Of a stretch of 38,333 nt of DNA, positions 1 to 8,220 are shown in pieces; within the stretch, counting starts at the first letter, position 1, and each line of letters opens with the position of its first letter. The DNA comes from Pseudomonadota bacterium. Its GTDB lineage: Bacteria; Pseudomonadota; Gammaproteobacteria; Xanthomonadales; Xanthomonadaceae. The notes under the pieces are model-generated. The model did no database searches. It was not told the origin of the DNA and saw only the letters and a list, made by a program, of their open reading frames with translations. Where the stretch lies: contig CAUJJS010000130.1 of the NCBI GenBank assembly GCA_963205415.1, positions 1 through 38,333 on the forward strand. The letters run 5' to 3'. The position numbers were made by a program, and so were the translations under genes.

Positions 1-408
1 ATCCACGCCGAGCTCGACCGTGCCGTCTTGCTCAACGAACTCACCACCGAGCGCGGGCAGACCGCCTTTGCCCAGTGCCGTGGCCAGATCGAAGCCATGA
101 TCGAGGAAGTCATCGACAGCGAACTTCGCTGGATCGACTACTTGTTCTCGCAAGGGCGCGAACTGGTCGGCATGAATGCCGAACGCCTGTCGGCCTGGAC
201 CTTGTACTGCGCCAAGGATGTCTACCAAACCCTGGGCCTTGCCACCGACAAATACGCGCTGCCGGCGAGCAACCCGCTCAAGTTCATGGAGAAGTGGTTG
301 AACATCTCCAAAACCCAAGCCTCACCGCAAGAGCAGGACATCGCCGCCTACAAAGTCGGCGTCATGCGCCGTACCGATCAGGACGTGGTGTTCGATGACG
401 ATTTCTGA
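1..408 (+). CDS. nrdB: Ribonucleotide reductase class I, small (beta) subunit, 3' part
   Basis: The frame is open from base 1 and ends at TGA 406-408, so only the last 135 residues are in the window. The family makes deoxyribonucleotides: the beta subunit carries the metal cofactor that generates the radical used by NrdA. What is visible is the C-terminal helical part, including a W-I-D-Y-L-F segment, NPLKFMEKW and a flexible acidic tail ending DDDF, which in this family docks into the large subunit. The metal-binding residues are not all visible because the N-terminal half is missing. A glutaredoxin gene follows 49 bases downstream, which fits a role in re-reducing the reductase. The assignment rests on the conserved C-terminal third. 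Class Ia rather than Ib is an inference. Confidence 0.88.
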   Translation: MHAELDRAVLLNELTTERGQTAFAQCRGQIEAMIEEVIDSELRWIDYLFSQGRELVGMNAERLSAWTLYCAKDVYQTLGLATDKYALPASNPLKFMEKWLNISKTQASPQEQDIAAYKVGVMRRTDQDVVFDDDF

Positions 409-457
409 TCCCCCTTCCTCTACCCGTAGCGACACCCACCCAAGCAAGGAGCGACGC

Positions 458-703
458 ATGCAAGTGATCATCTATGGCAAGGACGGCTGCCTCAATTGCG
501 ACAAGAGCAAGATGCTCTGCCAGATCCAGTCGATCGAGTTTTGCTATCACACCGTGGGCAACGACATCAGTGTGGATGAACTCCACGCCAAGGTCGGCCA
601 GCCGGTACGCAGCTTGCCGCAGATTTTCCTGTGCGATGAAGAAGCCACCCGCCATATTGGTGGTTACGAGGAACTGCGTCGGGCGCTGATGTCGGTGCAT
701 TGA
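458..703 (+). CDS. Glutaredoxin family protein (NrdH/glutaredoxin-like)
   Basis: This 81-residue single-domain thioredoxin-fold protein is probably a small dithiol reductant. It begins MQVIIYGKDGC and has the redox motif C11-L-N-C14, a cis-proline stretch S-L-P-Q-I-F, and the glutathione-site-like H-I-G-G-Y near the C-terminus. I chose the ATG at 458 because an AAGGA ribosome site sits at 446-450 and because the family begins just before the first beta strand. A longer frame from 395 would add 21 unrelated residues and overlap the upstream stop. Co-location directly behind nrdB suggests it supplies electrons to ribonucleotide reductase. Whether its partner is glutathione or thioredoxin reductase cannot be read from the sequence. 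Confidence 0.87.
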   Translation: MQVIIYGKDGCLNCDKSKMLCQIQSIEFCYHTVGNDISVDELHAKVGQPVRSLPQIFLCDEEATRHIGGYEELRRALMSVH

Positions 704-839
704 CACCCTCAGGCGTGTTCGAGGACATCGGAACCTGTCGCTGTCGCGTCATGGCGCCCAGCCAAGCAAGCCATGGCGCTTGAGCCTGCGGCGCGCCGGC
801 GCCCGTTGCACGCGCGCGCCGCCGGCATGAGCCGGTATC

Positions 840-1541
840 ATGGATGCTTTCCGCCGCCGGTGCGTCGATGTGACCACACCTCCGTTTCCCACGAGCGATG
901 CCAGCCTGTTGCTGCCTGGGCCTGCCGGTGTACTGGAAACCATCGTCGAGCACCCTGAAGCCACGGTGGCGGCCCGTGCGGGTACGGCGGTGATCTGTCA
1001 CCCGCATCCCCTGCATGGTGGCACCTTGCACAACAAGGTCGTGACCATGACCGGCCGCAGTTTGCGCGAGTTGGGCTTGAGTACGGTGCGCTTCAATTTT
1101 CGTGGCGTCGGCGAGTCCGCCGGGAGTTACGACGATGGGCGTGGGGAAACCCTCGATCTACTGGCCGTCGCCGAGTGGGTACGCAGTCAGCGTCCTGGTG
1201 ATGCGCTGTGGCTGGCCGGATTTTCCTTCGGCAGTTACGTGGCCTTGCTCGGTGCACGACATGTGCCGGTAAAGCAGATGATTTCCTTGGCACCCCCCGT
1301 CGGGCGTTGGGATTTTTCGGCGGCCATCGCGCCGCCGTGTCCTTGGCTGGTGATCCAGGGTGAGGACGACGAAGTGGTCGACCCGCAGGCGGTCTATGCC
1401 TGGATCGATGCCATGGCAGAAAAACCCACCTTGGTGCGCATGCCCGAAACCAGCCACTTTTTCCATCGCCGCATGATGGACCTGCGCGGCGTCATCAAGA
1501 ACGGGGTGCGCGCCAACGTGCCCGCCCTTCGAACCGCGTGA
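840..1541 (+). CDS. Alpha/beta hydrolase, COG2945 family
   Basis: This 233-residue cytoplasmic alpha/beta hydrolase has no signal peptide. The family-typical H-P-H-P-L-H-G-G-T oxyanion-region motif is followed by an N-F-R-G-V-G-x-S strand-turn, the nucleophile elbow G-F-S-F-G-S, an acid-containing G-E-D-D-E-V-V segment and a late catalytic histidine in T-S-H-F-F. All triad positions appear intact, so an esterase or thioesterase-like activity is likely, but the substrate is unknown. The start is uncertain: ATG 840 gives ten extra residues relative to a GTG at 870, and neither has a clear ribosome site. Its stop overlaps the zapE start as GTGA (1538-1541), so the two are probably translated together. 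The 136 bases upstream hold no gene and no convincing promoter. Confidence 0.85.
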   Translation: MDAFRRRCVDVTTPPFPTSDASLLLPGPAGVLETIVEHPEATVAARAGTAVICHPHPLHGGTLHNKVVTMTGRSLRELGLSTVRFNFRGVGESAGSYDDGRGETLDLLAVAEWVRSQRPGDALWLAGFSFGSYVALLGARHVPVKQMISLAPPVGRWDFSAAIAPPCPWLVIQGEDDEVVDPQAVYAWIDAMAEKPTLVRMPETSHFFHRRMMDLRGVIKNGVRANVPALRTA

Positions 1542-2680
1542 ACTTCTCCGCGGAATCTGGCCCGATGCGGCCCAGCGTTGCCTATCAGCACGGCGTGGCC
1601 GCCGATCGCTGGGGCAGCGATCCTTTGCAGTTAACCGTCGTCGCCGAACTCGACCGCATCCACGATGCCCTGCTGGAGCGCGAGCAAGCGGGCCTGCTCA
1701 GTCGTTGGTTGCGGCAGCTGCGTGACGAGGCGCCGGTGCGCGGTCTTTACCTGTGGGGCAGTGTCGGTCGCGGCAAGACCTTCCTCGTCGATCTGTTCTA
1801 TGCGCACCTGAGCTTTCCGGCCAAGCGCCGCTTGCACTTTCATCACTTCATGGCCGAAGTGCACGCGCGCCTGACCGAACTGGGCTCGCACAGCGACCCC
1901 TTGGTGCAGGTGGCCAGTGACCTTGCACGTGATTGCCGTCTTTTGTGTCTGGACGAGTTTTTCGTCAGCGACATCGGTGATGCCATGATCCTTGGGCGCT
2001 TGTTGGAGCAGTTGTTCGCCAACGGCGTGACCTTGATCACCACCTCCAACACCGCACCGGAAAATCTCTACAAGGACGGTCTGCAACGCGCCAGCTTCTT
2101 GCCCGCCATCATCCTTCTGCAAGCCCATTGCAAGGTCATGGAGATGCGCGGCGGGCAGGATTATCGCCTGCGGGCACTGAGCCACGCGCAGGTCTGGCAG
2201 TGCCCGGCTGATACTCAGGCCGAGGCACACCTGGCCGAGTTCTTCCGCCGTCTGGCCAGCACCAGCGTGATCGAGCATGGCGGCCAGTTGCAGGTCAACG
2301 GCCGCGCCATTGCCGTGCGTGAGCGCGCCGACGGCGTGGTGTGGTTTGATTTTGCCGCACTCTGCGATGGACCGCGTGCGGTCGCCGACTACATCGAGAT
2401 CGCCCGCCAATTCCACAGCGTGATTGTCTCCGGCATCCCACGCTTTGATCGTTACGGCGAGGACGCGGCCTACCGGTTCGTGTTGTTGATCGACGAGCTC
2501 TACGACCGTAGCGTCAAGCTCGTGGCCTCAGCCGCTGCGGTTCCGACCCAGATCTACGACGGGCAGCGCGCGATCCTGCCGTTCGAGCGCACGGTCAGTC
2601 GCCTGATCGAGATGCAATCGGAACAGTATCTGGGTCGCGAGCACAAGCCTGAATCGGGCCCGGCACATACCTCAAGATAA
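1538..2680 (+). CDS. zapE: Cell division protein ZapE (AFG1-like ATPase)
   Basis: This 380-residue P-loop ATPase belongs to the AFG1/ZapE family. In E. coli ZapE associates with the FtsZ ring and modulates it, particularly under low oxygen or late constriction. Visible signatures are Walker A G-S-V-G-R-G-K-T (residues 74-81), Walker B L-C-L-D-E-F (136-141), a sensor-like T-S-N-T, and the family C-terminal block with P-R-F-D-R and D-E-L-Y-D. The length matches the family (about 375). The start codon is GTG at 1538, overlapping the upstream hydrolase stop by four bases, which implies translational coupling. The gene converges with the YheT-like gene and their ends overlap by nine bases. Confidence 0.93.
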   Translation: MNFSAESGPMRPSVAYQHGVAADRWGSDPLQLTVVAELDRIHDALLEREQAGLLSRWLRQLRDEAPVRGLYLWGSVGRGKTFLVDLFYAHLSFPAKRRLHFHHFMAEVHARLTELGSHSDPLVQVASDLARDCRLLCLDEFFVSDIGDAMILGRLLEQLFANGVTLITTSNTAPENLYKDGLQRASFLPAIILLQAHCKVMEMRGGQDYRLRALSHAQVWQCPADTQAEAHLAEFFRRLASTSVIEHGGQLQVNGRAIAVRERADGVVWFDFAALCDGPRAVADYIEIARQFHSVIVSGIPRFDRYGEDAAYRFVLLIDELYDRSVKLVASAAAVPTQIYDGQRAILPFERTVSRLIEMQSEQYLGREHKPESGPAHTSR

Positions 2681-3673
2681 GGCGTTGTCGCAGGCCTGTT
2701 CCAAGCGCGCCGTGATCCAGTCTTCGGCAAAGCCGCGCAAGCGGCAGTCGCGGATGAAACCGCAGTGGCCGCCGTGTTCGGCGACCTCCACGGCCACATG
2801 CGCCGGCAATTGCAGTCGATGAAAGTCGGCCACGGGGATGATCGGATCATCGGCTGCGGTGAGGATGCTGGCCGGAACCGACAGTGCCGCCAGTCGATCG
2901 CCGGCAATGGAATAAGCGTCGAGATAGGCGTCGAGTGAGGCGAAATCCGTATGACGCTCCACCAGAACGCGGGTGAGCTGACGCAGGCCCGTATGCAGTT
3001 CGCCATGCGCAAAATCAAAACGCCCCGGAAAAAGCGCCTGCTTGCGGCGCAATGAGCGTCCCCATTTGGCCACGAAATAGCGCTCGTAAAACCACGGTGC
3101 CGCTTCGATTGCATCCAGCCCGGCTCGTGGACTGACGACCGGGCACACCGCCGCCACATGCGCCAGATCAAGGCCGACGCGTGGTGCGGCCAGTGCCACG
3201 CGCAGCGCGAAATTGCCGCCAAGCGAGTAACCCGCGATCAGGAGCCGTCGATGCGCCACCGTGTTCGCCAGATCAACAATGGCCGCGACCACTTCACCGA
3301 TGCGACAACTGTGAAACAGCCCGGGGTTGAGGGCGTGGGTGTCGCCGTGATCGCGGAAGTGCAAGCGGAACACATCGAATCCGGCTTCGAGCAAGCGCGC
3401 GCCGGTGTAGAGCACGTAGTTGGAATCGACCCGGCCTTCCCAGCCATGCAGCAGAACCACCAGACCGCGGGACTCGACTTGGCGCGTCTGACGACTGAGA
3501 AAGCCCTGCAGGCGTACATCGCTACCGCCGTCGAGAATGAACTCCTCGGCCTTCTCGCACAGATGCCGTGCCACGCGCCGCGCCCCGACCTTGCGCAAGG
3601 CGCTTGTGGCAAGGACTGATTGCAGGTGCGGATTGCGCAGCCAGCGTGGCGGCTGGAAATCTGCTGGGGTCAC
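2672..3673 (-). CDS. yheT: Alpha/beta hydrolase, YheT family (COG0429)
   Basis: This 333-residue hydrolase related to E. coli YheT shows the family N-terminal N-P-H-L-Q-S motif, an H-G-W-E-G oxyanion segment, an H-F-R-D-H-G stretch, the nucleophile elbow G-Y-S-L-G-G-N, an acid in A-A-D-D-P-I-I-P and the terminal histidine in E-H-G-G-H-C-G-F-I. The biochemical substrate of YheT proteins is not established; an esterase or lipase role is the usual suggestion. The start overlaps the upstream plsC-like stop by four bases (ATGA at 3670-3673), so it is the last gene of a minus-strand cluster that also has an acyltransferase and a thioesterase. This context hints at lipid or acyl-CoA metabolism. Confidence 0.88.
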   Translation of the reverse strand: MTPADFQPPRWLRNPHLQSVLATSALRKVGARRVARHLCEKAEEFILDGGSDVRLQGFLSRQTRQVESRGLVVLLHGWEGRVDSNYVLYTGARLLEAGFDVFRLHFRDHGDTHALNPGLFHSCRIGEVVAAIVDLANTVAHRRLLIAGYSLGGNFALRVALAAPRVGLDLAHVAAVCPVVSPRAGLDAIEAAPWFYERYFVAKWGRSLRRKQALFPGRFDFAHGELHTGLRQLTRVLVERHTDFASLDAYLDAYSIAGDRLAALSVPASILTAADDPIIPVADFHRLQLPAHVAVEVAEHGGHCGFIRDCRLRGFAEDWITARLEQACDNALS

Positions 3674-4443
3674 GAGCCCATGGCCTCGACGATGCGTTCG
3701 CGCGCCTGTTCGGCCACATGGCGGCGGCCTTCGCTGCCGGGCTGGATCGGCGCCAGAAAATGGATCTCGGCCACACGCGCAGGTTCCCCCAGCAAGCGCA
3801 GGAAGTTCTGCAGGAAGTTCTCGCCCGGCGCAAAGGCCACCACGGTCTGGGCGCTACCGCCGGCGCCGTAGCGCAAGGCCACCGGCTGCACCGGCACTTG
3901 GGCTTCGAAAGCGGCCTGAAAAATGCGCGCGTGGAAGGTGCGCACGCTCACCCCGCCGCCATGGGTGCCGCCTTCCGGAAACACACCCACGCCCTGCTGG
4001 GCATCGAGTCGGCCCACCATCATTTCCAGCACGCCGTTGAGCGAGGAATTGCTACCGCGCTGGTGGTAGATGGTGCCGGCGCGACTGGCCAGCCAGCCCA
4101 CCAAGGGCCAGCGGCTGATTTCGGACTTGGCGACGAAACCGACCACGCACTGGCTGTGCACCAATTCAATGTCGATCCAGGACACGTGGTTGGCCACCAG
4201 CAAAAAACCGCCACGCAGCGGTTGATTCACACGACGCACGCGCATGCCGAACACGCGCATCAAGCCGGTGGACCACGCCCGAATGACGCGATGGTCCACA
4301 CGCTCGCCATCAACGCTCCATCGCGCCGTGAGGCGATTGATGAGAAGCAGGGTCACGGGCAGGCCCAAGATGAGATGGGCCAGCAACAACGGCACGCGCC
4401 AGACATAGCGCAAGGGCCGTATCAGGTCACGCGGCTGGGACAC
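3670..4443 (-). CDS. 1-acyl-sn-glycerol-3-phosphate acyltransferase (PlsC-like)
   Basis: This member of the lysophospholipid acyltransferase (PlsC) family transfers an acyl chain to a lysophosphatidic acid-type acceptor at the inner face of the membrane. After an N-terminal hydrophobic helix (about residues 15-36) comes the catalytic N-H-V-S-W-I-D block, an H-x4-D motif with H86 and D91. The glycerol-phosphate-binding block reads F-P-E-G-G-T instead of the usual F-P-E-G-T-R, so this motif is altered. I prefer GTG at 4443 because a GAGG ribosome site lies five bases before it. The frame continues upstream to a TTG at 4503, which would add 20 residues. It overlaps the YheT-like gene by four bases. 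The true acyl acceptor is uncertain because of the variant motif. Confidence 0.85.
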   Translation of the reverse strand: MSQPRDLIRPLRYVWRVPLLLAHLILGLPVTLLLINRLTARWSVDGERVDHRVIRAWSTGLMRVFGMRVRRVNQPLRGGFLLVANHVSWIDIELVHSQCVVGFVAKSEISRWPLVGWLASRAGTIYHQRGSNSSLNGVLEMMVGRLDAQQGVGVFPEGGTHGGGVSVRTFHARIFQAAFEAQVPVQPVALRYGAGGSAQTVVAFAPGENFLQNFLRLLGEPARVAEIHFLAPIQPGSEGRRHVAEQARERIVEAMGS

Positions 4444-4550
4444 GAGAACCTCGCAGGGCACGGGCAGGCAAGCGGAAAATGTTGCGGCGCACAGTCTAGC
4501 CAATCATGGCCTGCAACGGCGCAGCCGATCCCGCGCGTGCTGTGACCGAT

Positions 4551-4982
4551 TCAGGCTTTGGCGCGACGCGGAACGATGGCCAGGGTCAGGCGCGAAATGC
4601 AGACCAGTTGGCCTTCTTCATTCTCGATGCGGATTTCCCACACTTGCGTACTGCGGCCGACGTGCAAGGCGCGCGCGGTGCCGGTCACGGTGCCCTGGGT
4701 CACACCACGAATATGGTTGGCCGAGATTTCCAGACCGACGGCCATCTCGGTGGCCGGGTCCAGATACAGGTATCCGCCGGTGCTGCCGAGGGTTTCGGCC
4801 AGCGCCACCGAGGCGCCACCGTGTAAGAGGCCATAAGGCTGATGGGTGCGGCGGTCTACCGGCATGGTGCCGCACAGATAGTCGTCACCCAGCTCGGTGA
4901 AGACGATGCCCAGATGATCGACCATGCAGCCGGCCGCGTTGGCATTCAACGCAGCCAGACTGGTGTGTTGCTTGAAACCCAT
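4551..4982 (-). CDS. ydiI: Hotdog-fold acyl-CoA thioesterase, YdiI/MenI type
   Basis: This 143-residue single hotdog domain closely resembles E. coli YdiI in motif order: M-P-V-D-x-R-T-x-Q-P-x-G-L-L-H-G-G-A-S with the catalytic glutamate at position 63 and a G-L-E-I-x-A-N-H segment further on. YdiI hydrolyses 1,4-dihydroxy-2-naphthoyl-CoA for menaquinone in E. coli but also acts broadly on aromatic and acyl-CoAs. No menaquinone genes are visible here, so a general acyl-CoA housekeeping role is equally likely. Its ATG overlaps the stop of the DUF1232 gene by one base (TGATG), implying translational coupling. The gap to the PlsC-like gene downstream is about 107 bases and contains no obvious signal. 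Confidence 0.9.
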   Translation of the reverse strand: MGFKQHTSLAALNANAAGCMVDHLGIVFTELGDDYLCGTMPVDRRTHQPYGLLHGGASVALAETLGSTGGYLYLDPATEMAVGLEISANHIRGVTQGTVTGTARALHVGRSTQVWEIRIENEEGQLVCISRLTLAIVPRRAKA

Positions 4983-5599
4983 CAGCGCACGGTGAAGCTG
5001 CTCGGGCGCCAGCTGCGGCTGCTGAGATAGCTCTTCTTGGCGGCGTAGCCGCTCGATTCACCATAACCCACGCCAAAGTCACGTTCACGGCGAACCCGCA
5101 TGCGCCCCTGCAACTCGTCACGACGCGCGTTGAGCCAGTCGGCTCGGCCAACGGTGCTGGGTTCTTGTCCGCGACGGCGGGCTTCGAGTTCGCGGTAATC
5201 GCAGAAATCTTCGTAGGCATCCAGCTCGTGCTTGAGCTCACGCACGCACAGCTCGATCATGATGGCATCGTCTAGATAGCCGAGCACCGGCACCGAGTCG
5301 GGGATGACATCCGTGGGATCGGCGAAGTACACCAGCGCCGTCAGCACGCGCTTGCGGTCTTCGTCCGGCAAGTTCCAACCCTCGTCGCGCAGCATTGCGA
5401 TCAGGCTGTCCAGACGCGCCAGACGTTGGCCGATGAAATCCGGGATCGGGTTCTTCTGGGCGTCGGCCAACAATGCCAATCCGGCCGCAATGACGTCTTC
5501 CTCGCTCTTGCTGTCGGCGGACGCGGTCGCGCTACGCTGGGCGGCAAGGAAATGTTCGAGGTCCTGATCGCTCAGTTCGAATGCGATGCTCAGGGGCAT
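4982..5599 (-). CDS. YkvA family protein (DUF1232)
   Basis: This 205-residue protein contains the DUF1232/YkvA signature at about residues 86-122: Y-F-A-D-P-T-D-V-I-P-D-x-V-P-V-L-G-Y-L-D-D-A. The domain is small, helical and probably membrane-associated, and its function is not known. The C-terminal third (about 135-205) is highly charged and arginine-rich and then turns Gly/Ser/Tyr-rich, which suggests a disordered tail. It is the first gene of a minus-strand run with the thioesterase, PlsC-like and YheT-like genes, and a candidate sigma-70-type promoter lies 33-62 bases upstream. I can name the domain but not a role. Confidence 0.85.
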   Translation of the reverse strand: MPLSIAFELSDQDLEHFLAAQRSATASADSKSEEDVIAAGLALLADAQKNPIPDFIGQRLARLDSLIAMLRDEGWNLPDEDRKRVLTALVYFADPTDVIPDSVPVLGYLDDAIMIELCVRELKHELDAYEDFCDYRELEARRRGQEPSTVGRADWLNARRDELQGRMRVRRERDFGVGYGESSGYAAKKSYLSSRSWRPSSFTVR

Positions 5600-5631
5600 G
5601 GGCGGATCCTGCGGGTTGACGAGAAAGCGCC

Positions 5632-5661
5632 AGCCTAGCGAAGCCGGCGCCGAGGCGTCAA
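5632..5661 (-). promoter_or_regulatory. Candidate sigma-70 promoter of the ykvA-thioesterase-plsC-yheT run
   Basis: Read on the minus strand, TTGACG (bases 5661-5656) and TAGGCT (5637-5632) are separated by 18 bases. The first box matches the -35 consensus at five of six positions and the second is a moderate -10. It lies 33 bases before the DUF1232 start and just beyond the stop of the preceding lipoprotein gene. It is a pattern match only. Confidence 0.4.
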
Positions 5662-5662
5662 T

Positions 5663-5691
5663 GAGGACGGACGTTTTGAGGACGGGCGTTT
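5663..5691. repeat. Tandem imperfect 15/14-base direct repeat
   Basis: Two adjacent copies read GAGGACGGACGTTTT (5663-5677) and GAGGACGGGCGTTT (5678-5691), differing at one position. The second copy runs into the stop codon of the phospholipase D-like gene. It sits just upstream of the candidate ykvA promoter. It could be a small local duplication or a regulator binding pair, with nothing to choose between these. Confidence 0.5.
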
Positions 5692-7561
5692 ACAGAATCG
5701 GGGCCAGTCCGGCGCCGAAGGCGGTCAACACCCGGGTGTAGATGGATTTGAGCGACAGGTTCACTTCCGGGAAGTCGCCGACCGGCTCGTAGCACTGCGC
5801 AAACTTGGGATCGTCTGGCGGCACCGGCGCGCAACCCGGCTTCATCTGCCAGCTGGTGGCGTAACGAAATGGCCAGATGTCGAACAAGGGCAACGCCTCA
5901 AAGGCTTTACCCAGGCTGTAGTTGAGGCCGGCAAGCACCGGCGGCTTCGGACGCGGCGCGATCACCCAGGCATTTTCCGGTTGGGTATCGACCAGGATGT
6001 GTTGCGCCAAAAGGCGGGCAAAATCCGCATCGCGCACGATCACCGCACTCTCGGTGTTGTAACGGTCCGAACGTGGATCGAAATTGTGGGTGCCCACCAG
6101 CGCGATGCGCTCATCAATCACCATCGACTTGGCATGCAGCCCCATGCGCACGCCGGCCGTTTCGAGGCTGACCCGACCACCGTGTCGACTGCCCGAACCG
6201 GGCACCACCGGCAGGAAGCTGCGTCGTGATTCGGTGGCACGTTCGCCCAAGGTTTCCTGCAGATAGTTGCTCACCTCGCCACTGGCCAGCTCCGGATCGA
6301 TCGGCGCATTGCCGGGGAAGGGTTTGTATTCGTAGATATGCAGACCAAAATCCCGCAGGTAGCGCCGTTTGTATTTGTGCGACAGGGCGTAGACCGGAAA
6401 GGCGTCGGTCGCGGCCAGGCTATTGGTGGACACGATGATGCGCGGCGGGTGCTCGCGCTGATGCAGGGCGCGAAGGCTCTTTTGCGCGGTTCGCGAAAAC
6501 ACCAAATAGGGTGTTTGCAGCACGATGCGCTGCTCGGCGCTGTTGAACAGGCGCAGCAGTTCGGCCGACAGATCGCGTTCGCTGGCGTCATTGCGCTCCA
6601 AGGCCTTGTTGGGGCGATCGGAGACGAACCTCACGCGACTGGCATCGTGAACCTGTGACATCAGGCGCTCGTGGATCAGCGCGGCATCATCGGCCTGGGC
6701 CGACACCAGTGCCACCCGATCCGGATAGATTTTCGGTATGGCCACGCGCACGGTGTCGCCCGGTTCAACGGCTTGCAAGCGTCGCCGCACATCCCGCAAC
6801 GCGGCCGCCGGCACGGCGCGTCGGTGTTTCCAGAAGCGCTCGAATGCAGCTTCCATTTGTGCCGTCGCAGGGCCGGCCACGAGGATGTCACGGTCGCGAT
6901 AGTTGAACTGAGGATCCCAGTCGTAATAGCGATTCTGGTAGTTGCGCCCGCCGGTGATGCCCAGCATGCCATCCACCAGCAGGAGCTTGTTGTGCATGCG
7001 CTGGTTGAAACGTGTGAAACAACACAGGACGCCGGCGAGAAATTCCATTGGCCCGGTGCGCGCCTTGCCGAAGGTGGGGTTGTACAGGCGCAGTTCGAAG
7101 TTGGCATGTACCCGCGCCAGATCCGCGATCAGGCCCACATCGTCGACACTGAAAAGCTGGTCGAGCAACACGCGTACCTTCACGCCGCGTCGTGCGGCGG
7201 CGAGCAATTCCTGCAGGACCAGAAAGCCGGCATCGTCCTCGGCAAAAATGTAGCTCTGCACGTCCAGTCGCGTGCGCGCCGCGCGAATCAGGTTGATGCG
7301 TGCGATCAGGGCGTCTTGGCCGTTCTCCAGCAGGATCAGGTGATGCTGCGGTGTTTCCGGTGTCGATTCGGACCAAGCCTGTGACCCGAGCTCGTAGAGT
7401 TCCGAAGCGCGCGCGCAGTGGTCGGGCAGATTGCAGCTCAGACGCGTGTCGCGTAGGGCTTCCACGTCCTGCTGCGCGCTGCGAATGGTTTGCCGCGAAG
7501 GCATGCAGGCGCCCAGACTCAGGCTAAGCAGGCACAGCAGAAGCGACATCAAGGCCTTCAT
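5690..7561 (-). CDS. Phospholipase D/cardiolipin synthase-like lipoprotein (two HKD motifs)
   Basis: This 623-residue protein of the phospholipase D superfamily most resembles ClsC/YmdC-type cardiolipin synthases in layout. It begins with a lipoprotein signal ending L-S-L-G-A-C19; the residue after the cysteine is Met, not Asp, which favours outer-membrane sorting. The first HKD motif is H190-N-K192-LLLV-D197 and the second is H476-A-K478-SMVI-D483, each followed by the usual G-G-R-N or N-F-D-P-R-S. Both catalytic halves look intact. The family moves phosphatidyl groups between lipids or hydrolyses phosphodiesters. The start overlaps the YceI stop by four bases (ATGA at 7558-7561), making this the last gene of a four-gene operon headed by a secreted protease. 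Synthase versus phospholipase or nuclease activity cannot be decided. Confidence 0.88.
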   Translation of the reverse strand: MKALMSLLLCLLSLSLGACMPSRQTIRSAQQDVEALRDTRLSCNLPDHCARASELYELGSQAWSESTPETPQHHLILLENGQDALIARINLIRAARTRLDVQSYIFAEDDAGFLVLQELLAAARRGVKVRVLLDQLFSVDDVGLIADLARVHANFELRLYNPTFGKARTGPMEFLAGVLCCFTRFNQRMHNKLLLVDGMLGITGGRNYQNRYYDWDPQFNYRDRDILVAGPATAQMEAAFERFWKHRRAVPAAALRDVRRRLQAVEPGDTVRVAIPKIYPDRVALVSAQADDAALIHERLMSQVHDASRVRFVSDRPNKALERNDASERDLSAELLRLFNSAEQRIVLQTPYLVFSRTAQKSLRALHQREHPPRIIVSTNSLAATDAFPVYALSHKYKRRYLRDFGLHIYEYKPFPGNAPIDPELASGEVSNYLQETLGERATESRRSFLPVVPGSGSRHGGRVSLETAGVRMGLHAKSMVIDERIALVGTHNFDPRSDRYNTESAVIVRDADFARLLAQHILVDTQPENAWVIAPRPKPPVLAGLNYSLGKAFEALPLFDIWPFRYATSWQMKPGCAPVPPDDPKFAQCYEPVGDFPEVNLSLKSIYTRVLTAFGAGLAPIL

Positions 7562-8205
7562 GGTTGCGCGTGGGTCGTGCCGACGTCACGCAGATACACC
7601 GCGATCGACAAATGCACCGCGTCCCCCAGCACCAAGCGCCGCGTGTCCATGCCGAAGGCGGCGCGGCTGAGCTCGCCACTGACTTCCACCGGGCAGTCGA
7701 TGCCCGGGTGTTCGCAGGACGATGGCGCCAGTTCGAGCGATACGCCACGGGTGATTCCACGCAGGCTCAGTTGCCCGCTGATCGGTCCACCCTCAGCCAG
7801 ACGTTCAATGGAGAGTGTGTGCGAACGGAAGCGAATCCAGGGATCACGCTGGGTATCGAAAAATTCCGGACCCTGCGCCCACACCAAGGCCTGGGCACGA
7901 TTCATCTGCAAGGCGCGCGTGTCGATCTGTAGGTCGACCGTGAGCGCACCGCTCAGGGTGTCGCGACGCGCCACGCCTTCGACCACGGGAAACACGCCTT
8001 CAATGCGTTTCAGCCACAGCGGCCGCACCCAGAACGTGGCGTGGGTGCGATCGCTGTCGATGACGAAGTCCTGACGGGTCATGGCCGATGCCTGCCCAAG
8101 GATCGCAAACCCCAGCGCCGCAACGAGGACGGCACACCGTCTCCTCGCGGGTAGCTTGCTTCGTGCTTTTGCGCCGCGGGGTTCACGGGTGTGGTCTTGC
8201 ATCAT
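7558..8205 (-). CDS. YceI family protein (periplasmic lipid-binding lipocalin-like fold)
   Basis: This 215-residue secreted protein has an n-region rich in Arg/Lys, a hydrophobic core V-L-V-A-A-L-G-F-A-I-L-G and a likely signal cleavage after A-S-A near residue 41. The mature part has the YceI pattern: F-x-I-D-x-x-R-T-x-x-x-F-W-V near the start, then alternating beta strands with G-x-L-S-L-R-G-I-T-R. YceI proteins form a beta-barrel that binds polyisoprenoid-type lipids, and the physiological role is unclear. Two consecutive ATG codons (8205 and 8202) could start it. It lies 15 bases after the SixA-type gene and overlaps the lipoprotein gene after it, so it is within the same operon. Confidence 0.86.
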   Translation of the reverse strand: MMQDHTREPRGAKARSKLPARRRCAVLVAALGFAILGQASAMTRQDFVIDSDRTHATFWVRPLWLKRIEGVFPVVEGVARRDTLSGALTVDLQIDTRALQMNRAQALVWAQGPEFFDTQRDPWIRFRSHTLSIERLAEGGPISGQLSLRGITRGVSLELAPSSCEHPGIDCPVEVSGELSRAAFGMDTRRLVLGDAVHLSIAVYLRDVGTTHAQP

Positions 8206-8220
8206 CCGCCCGTCAGCACG

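Noticed and set aside
704..839. GC-rich short palindromes such as GGCGCGCC after the glutaredoxin gene
   Set aside because: They are short, have no T-run, and are expected by chance in this base composition.
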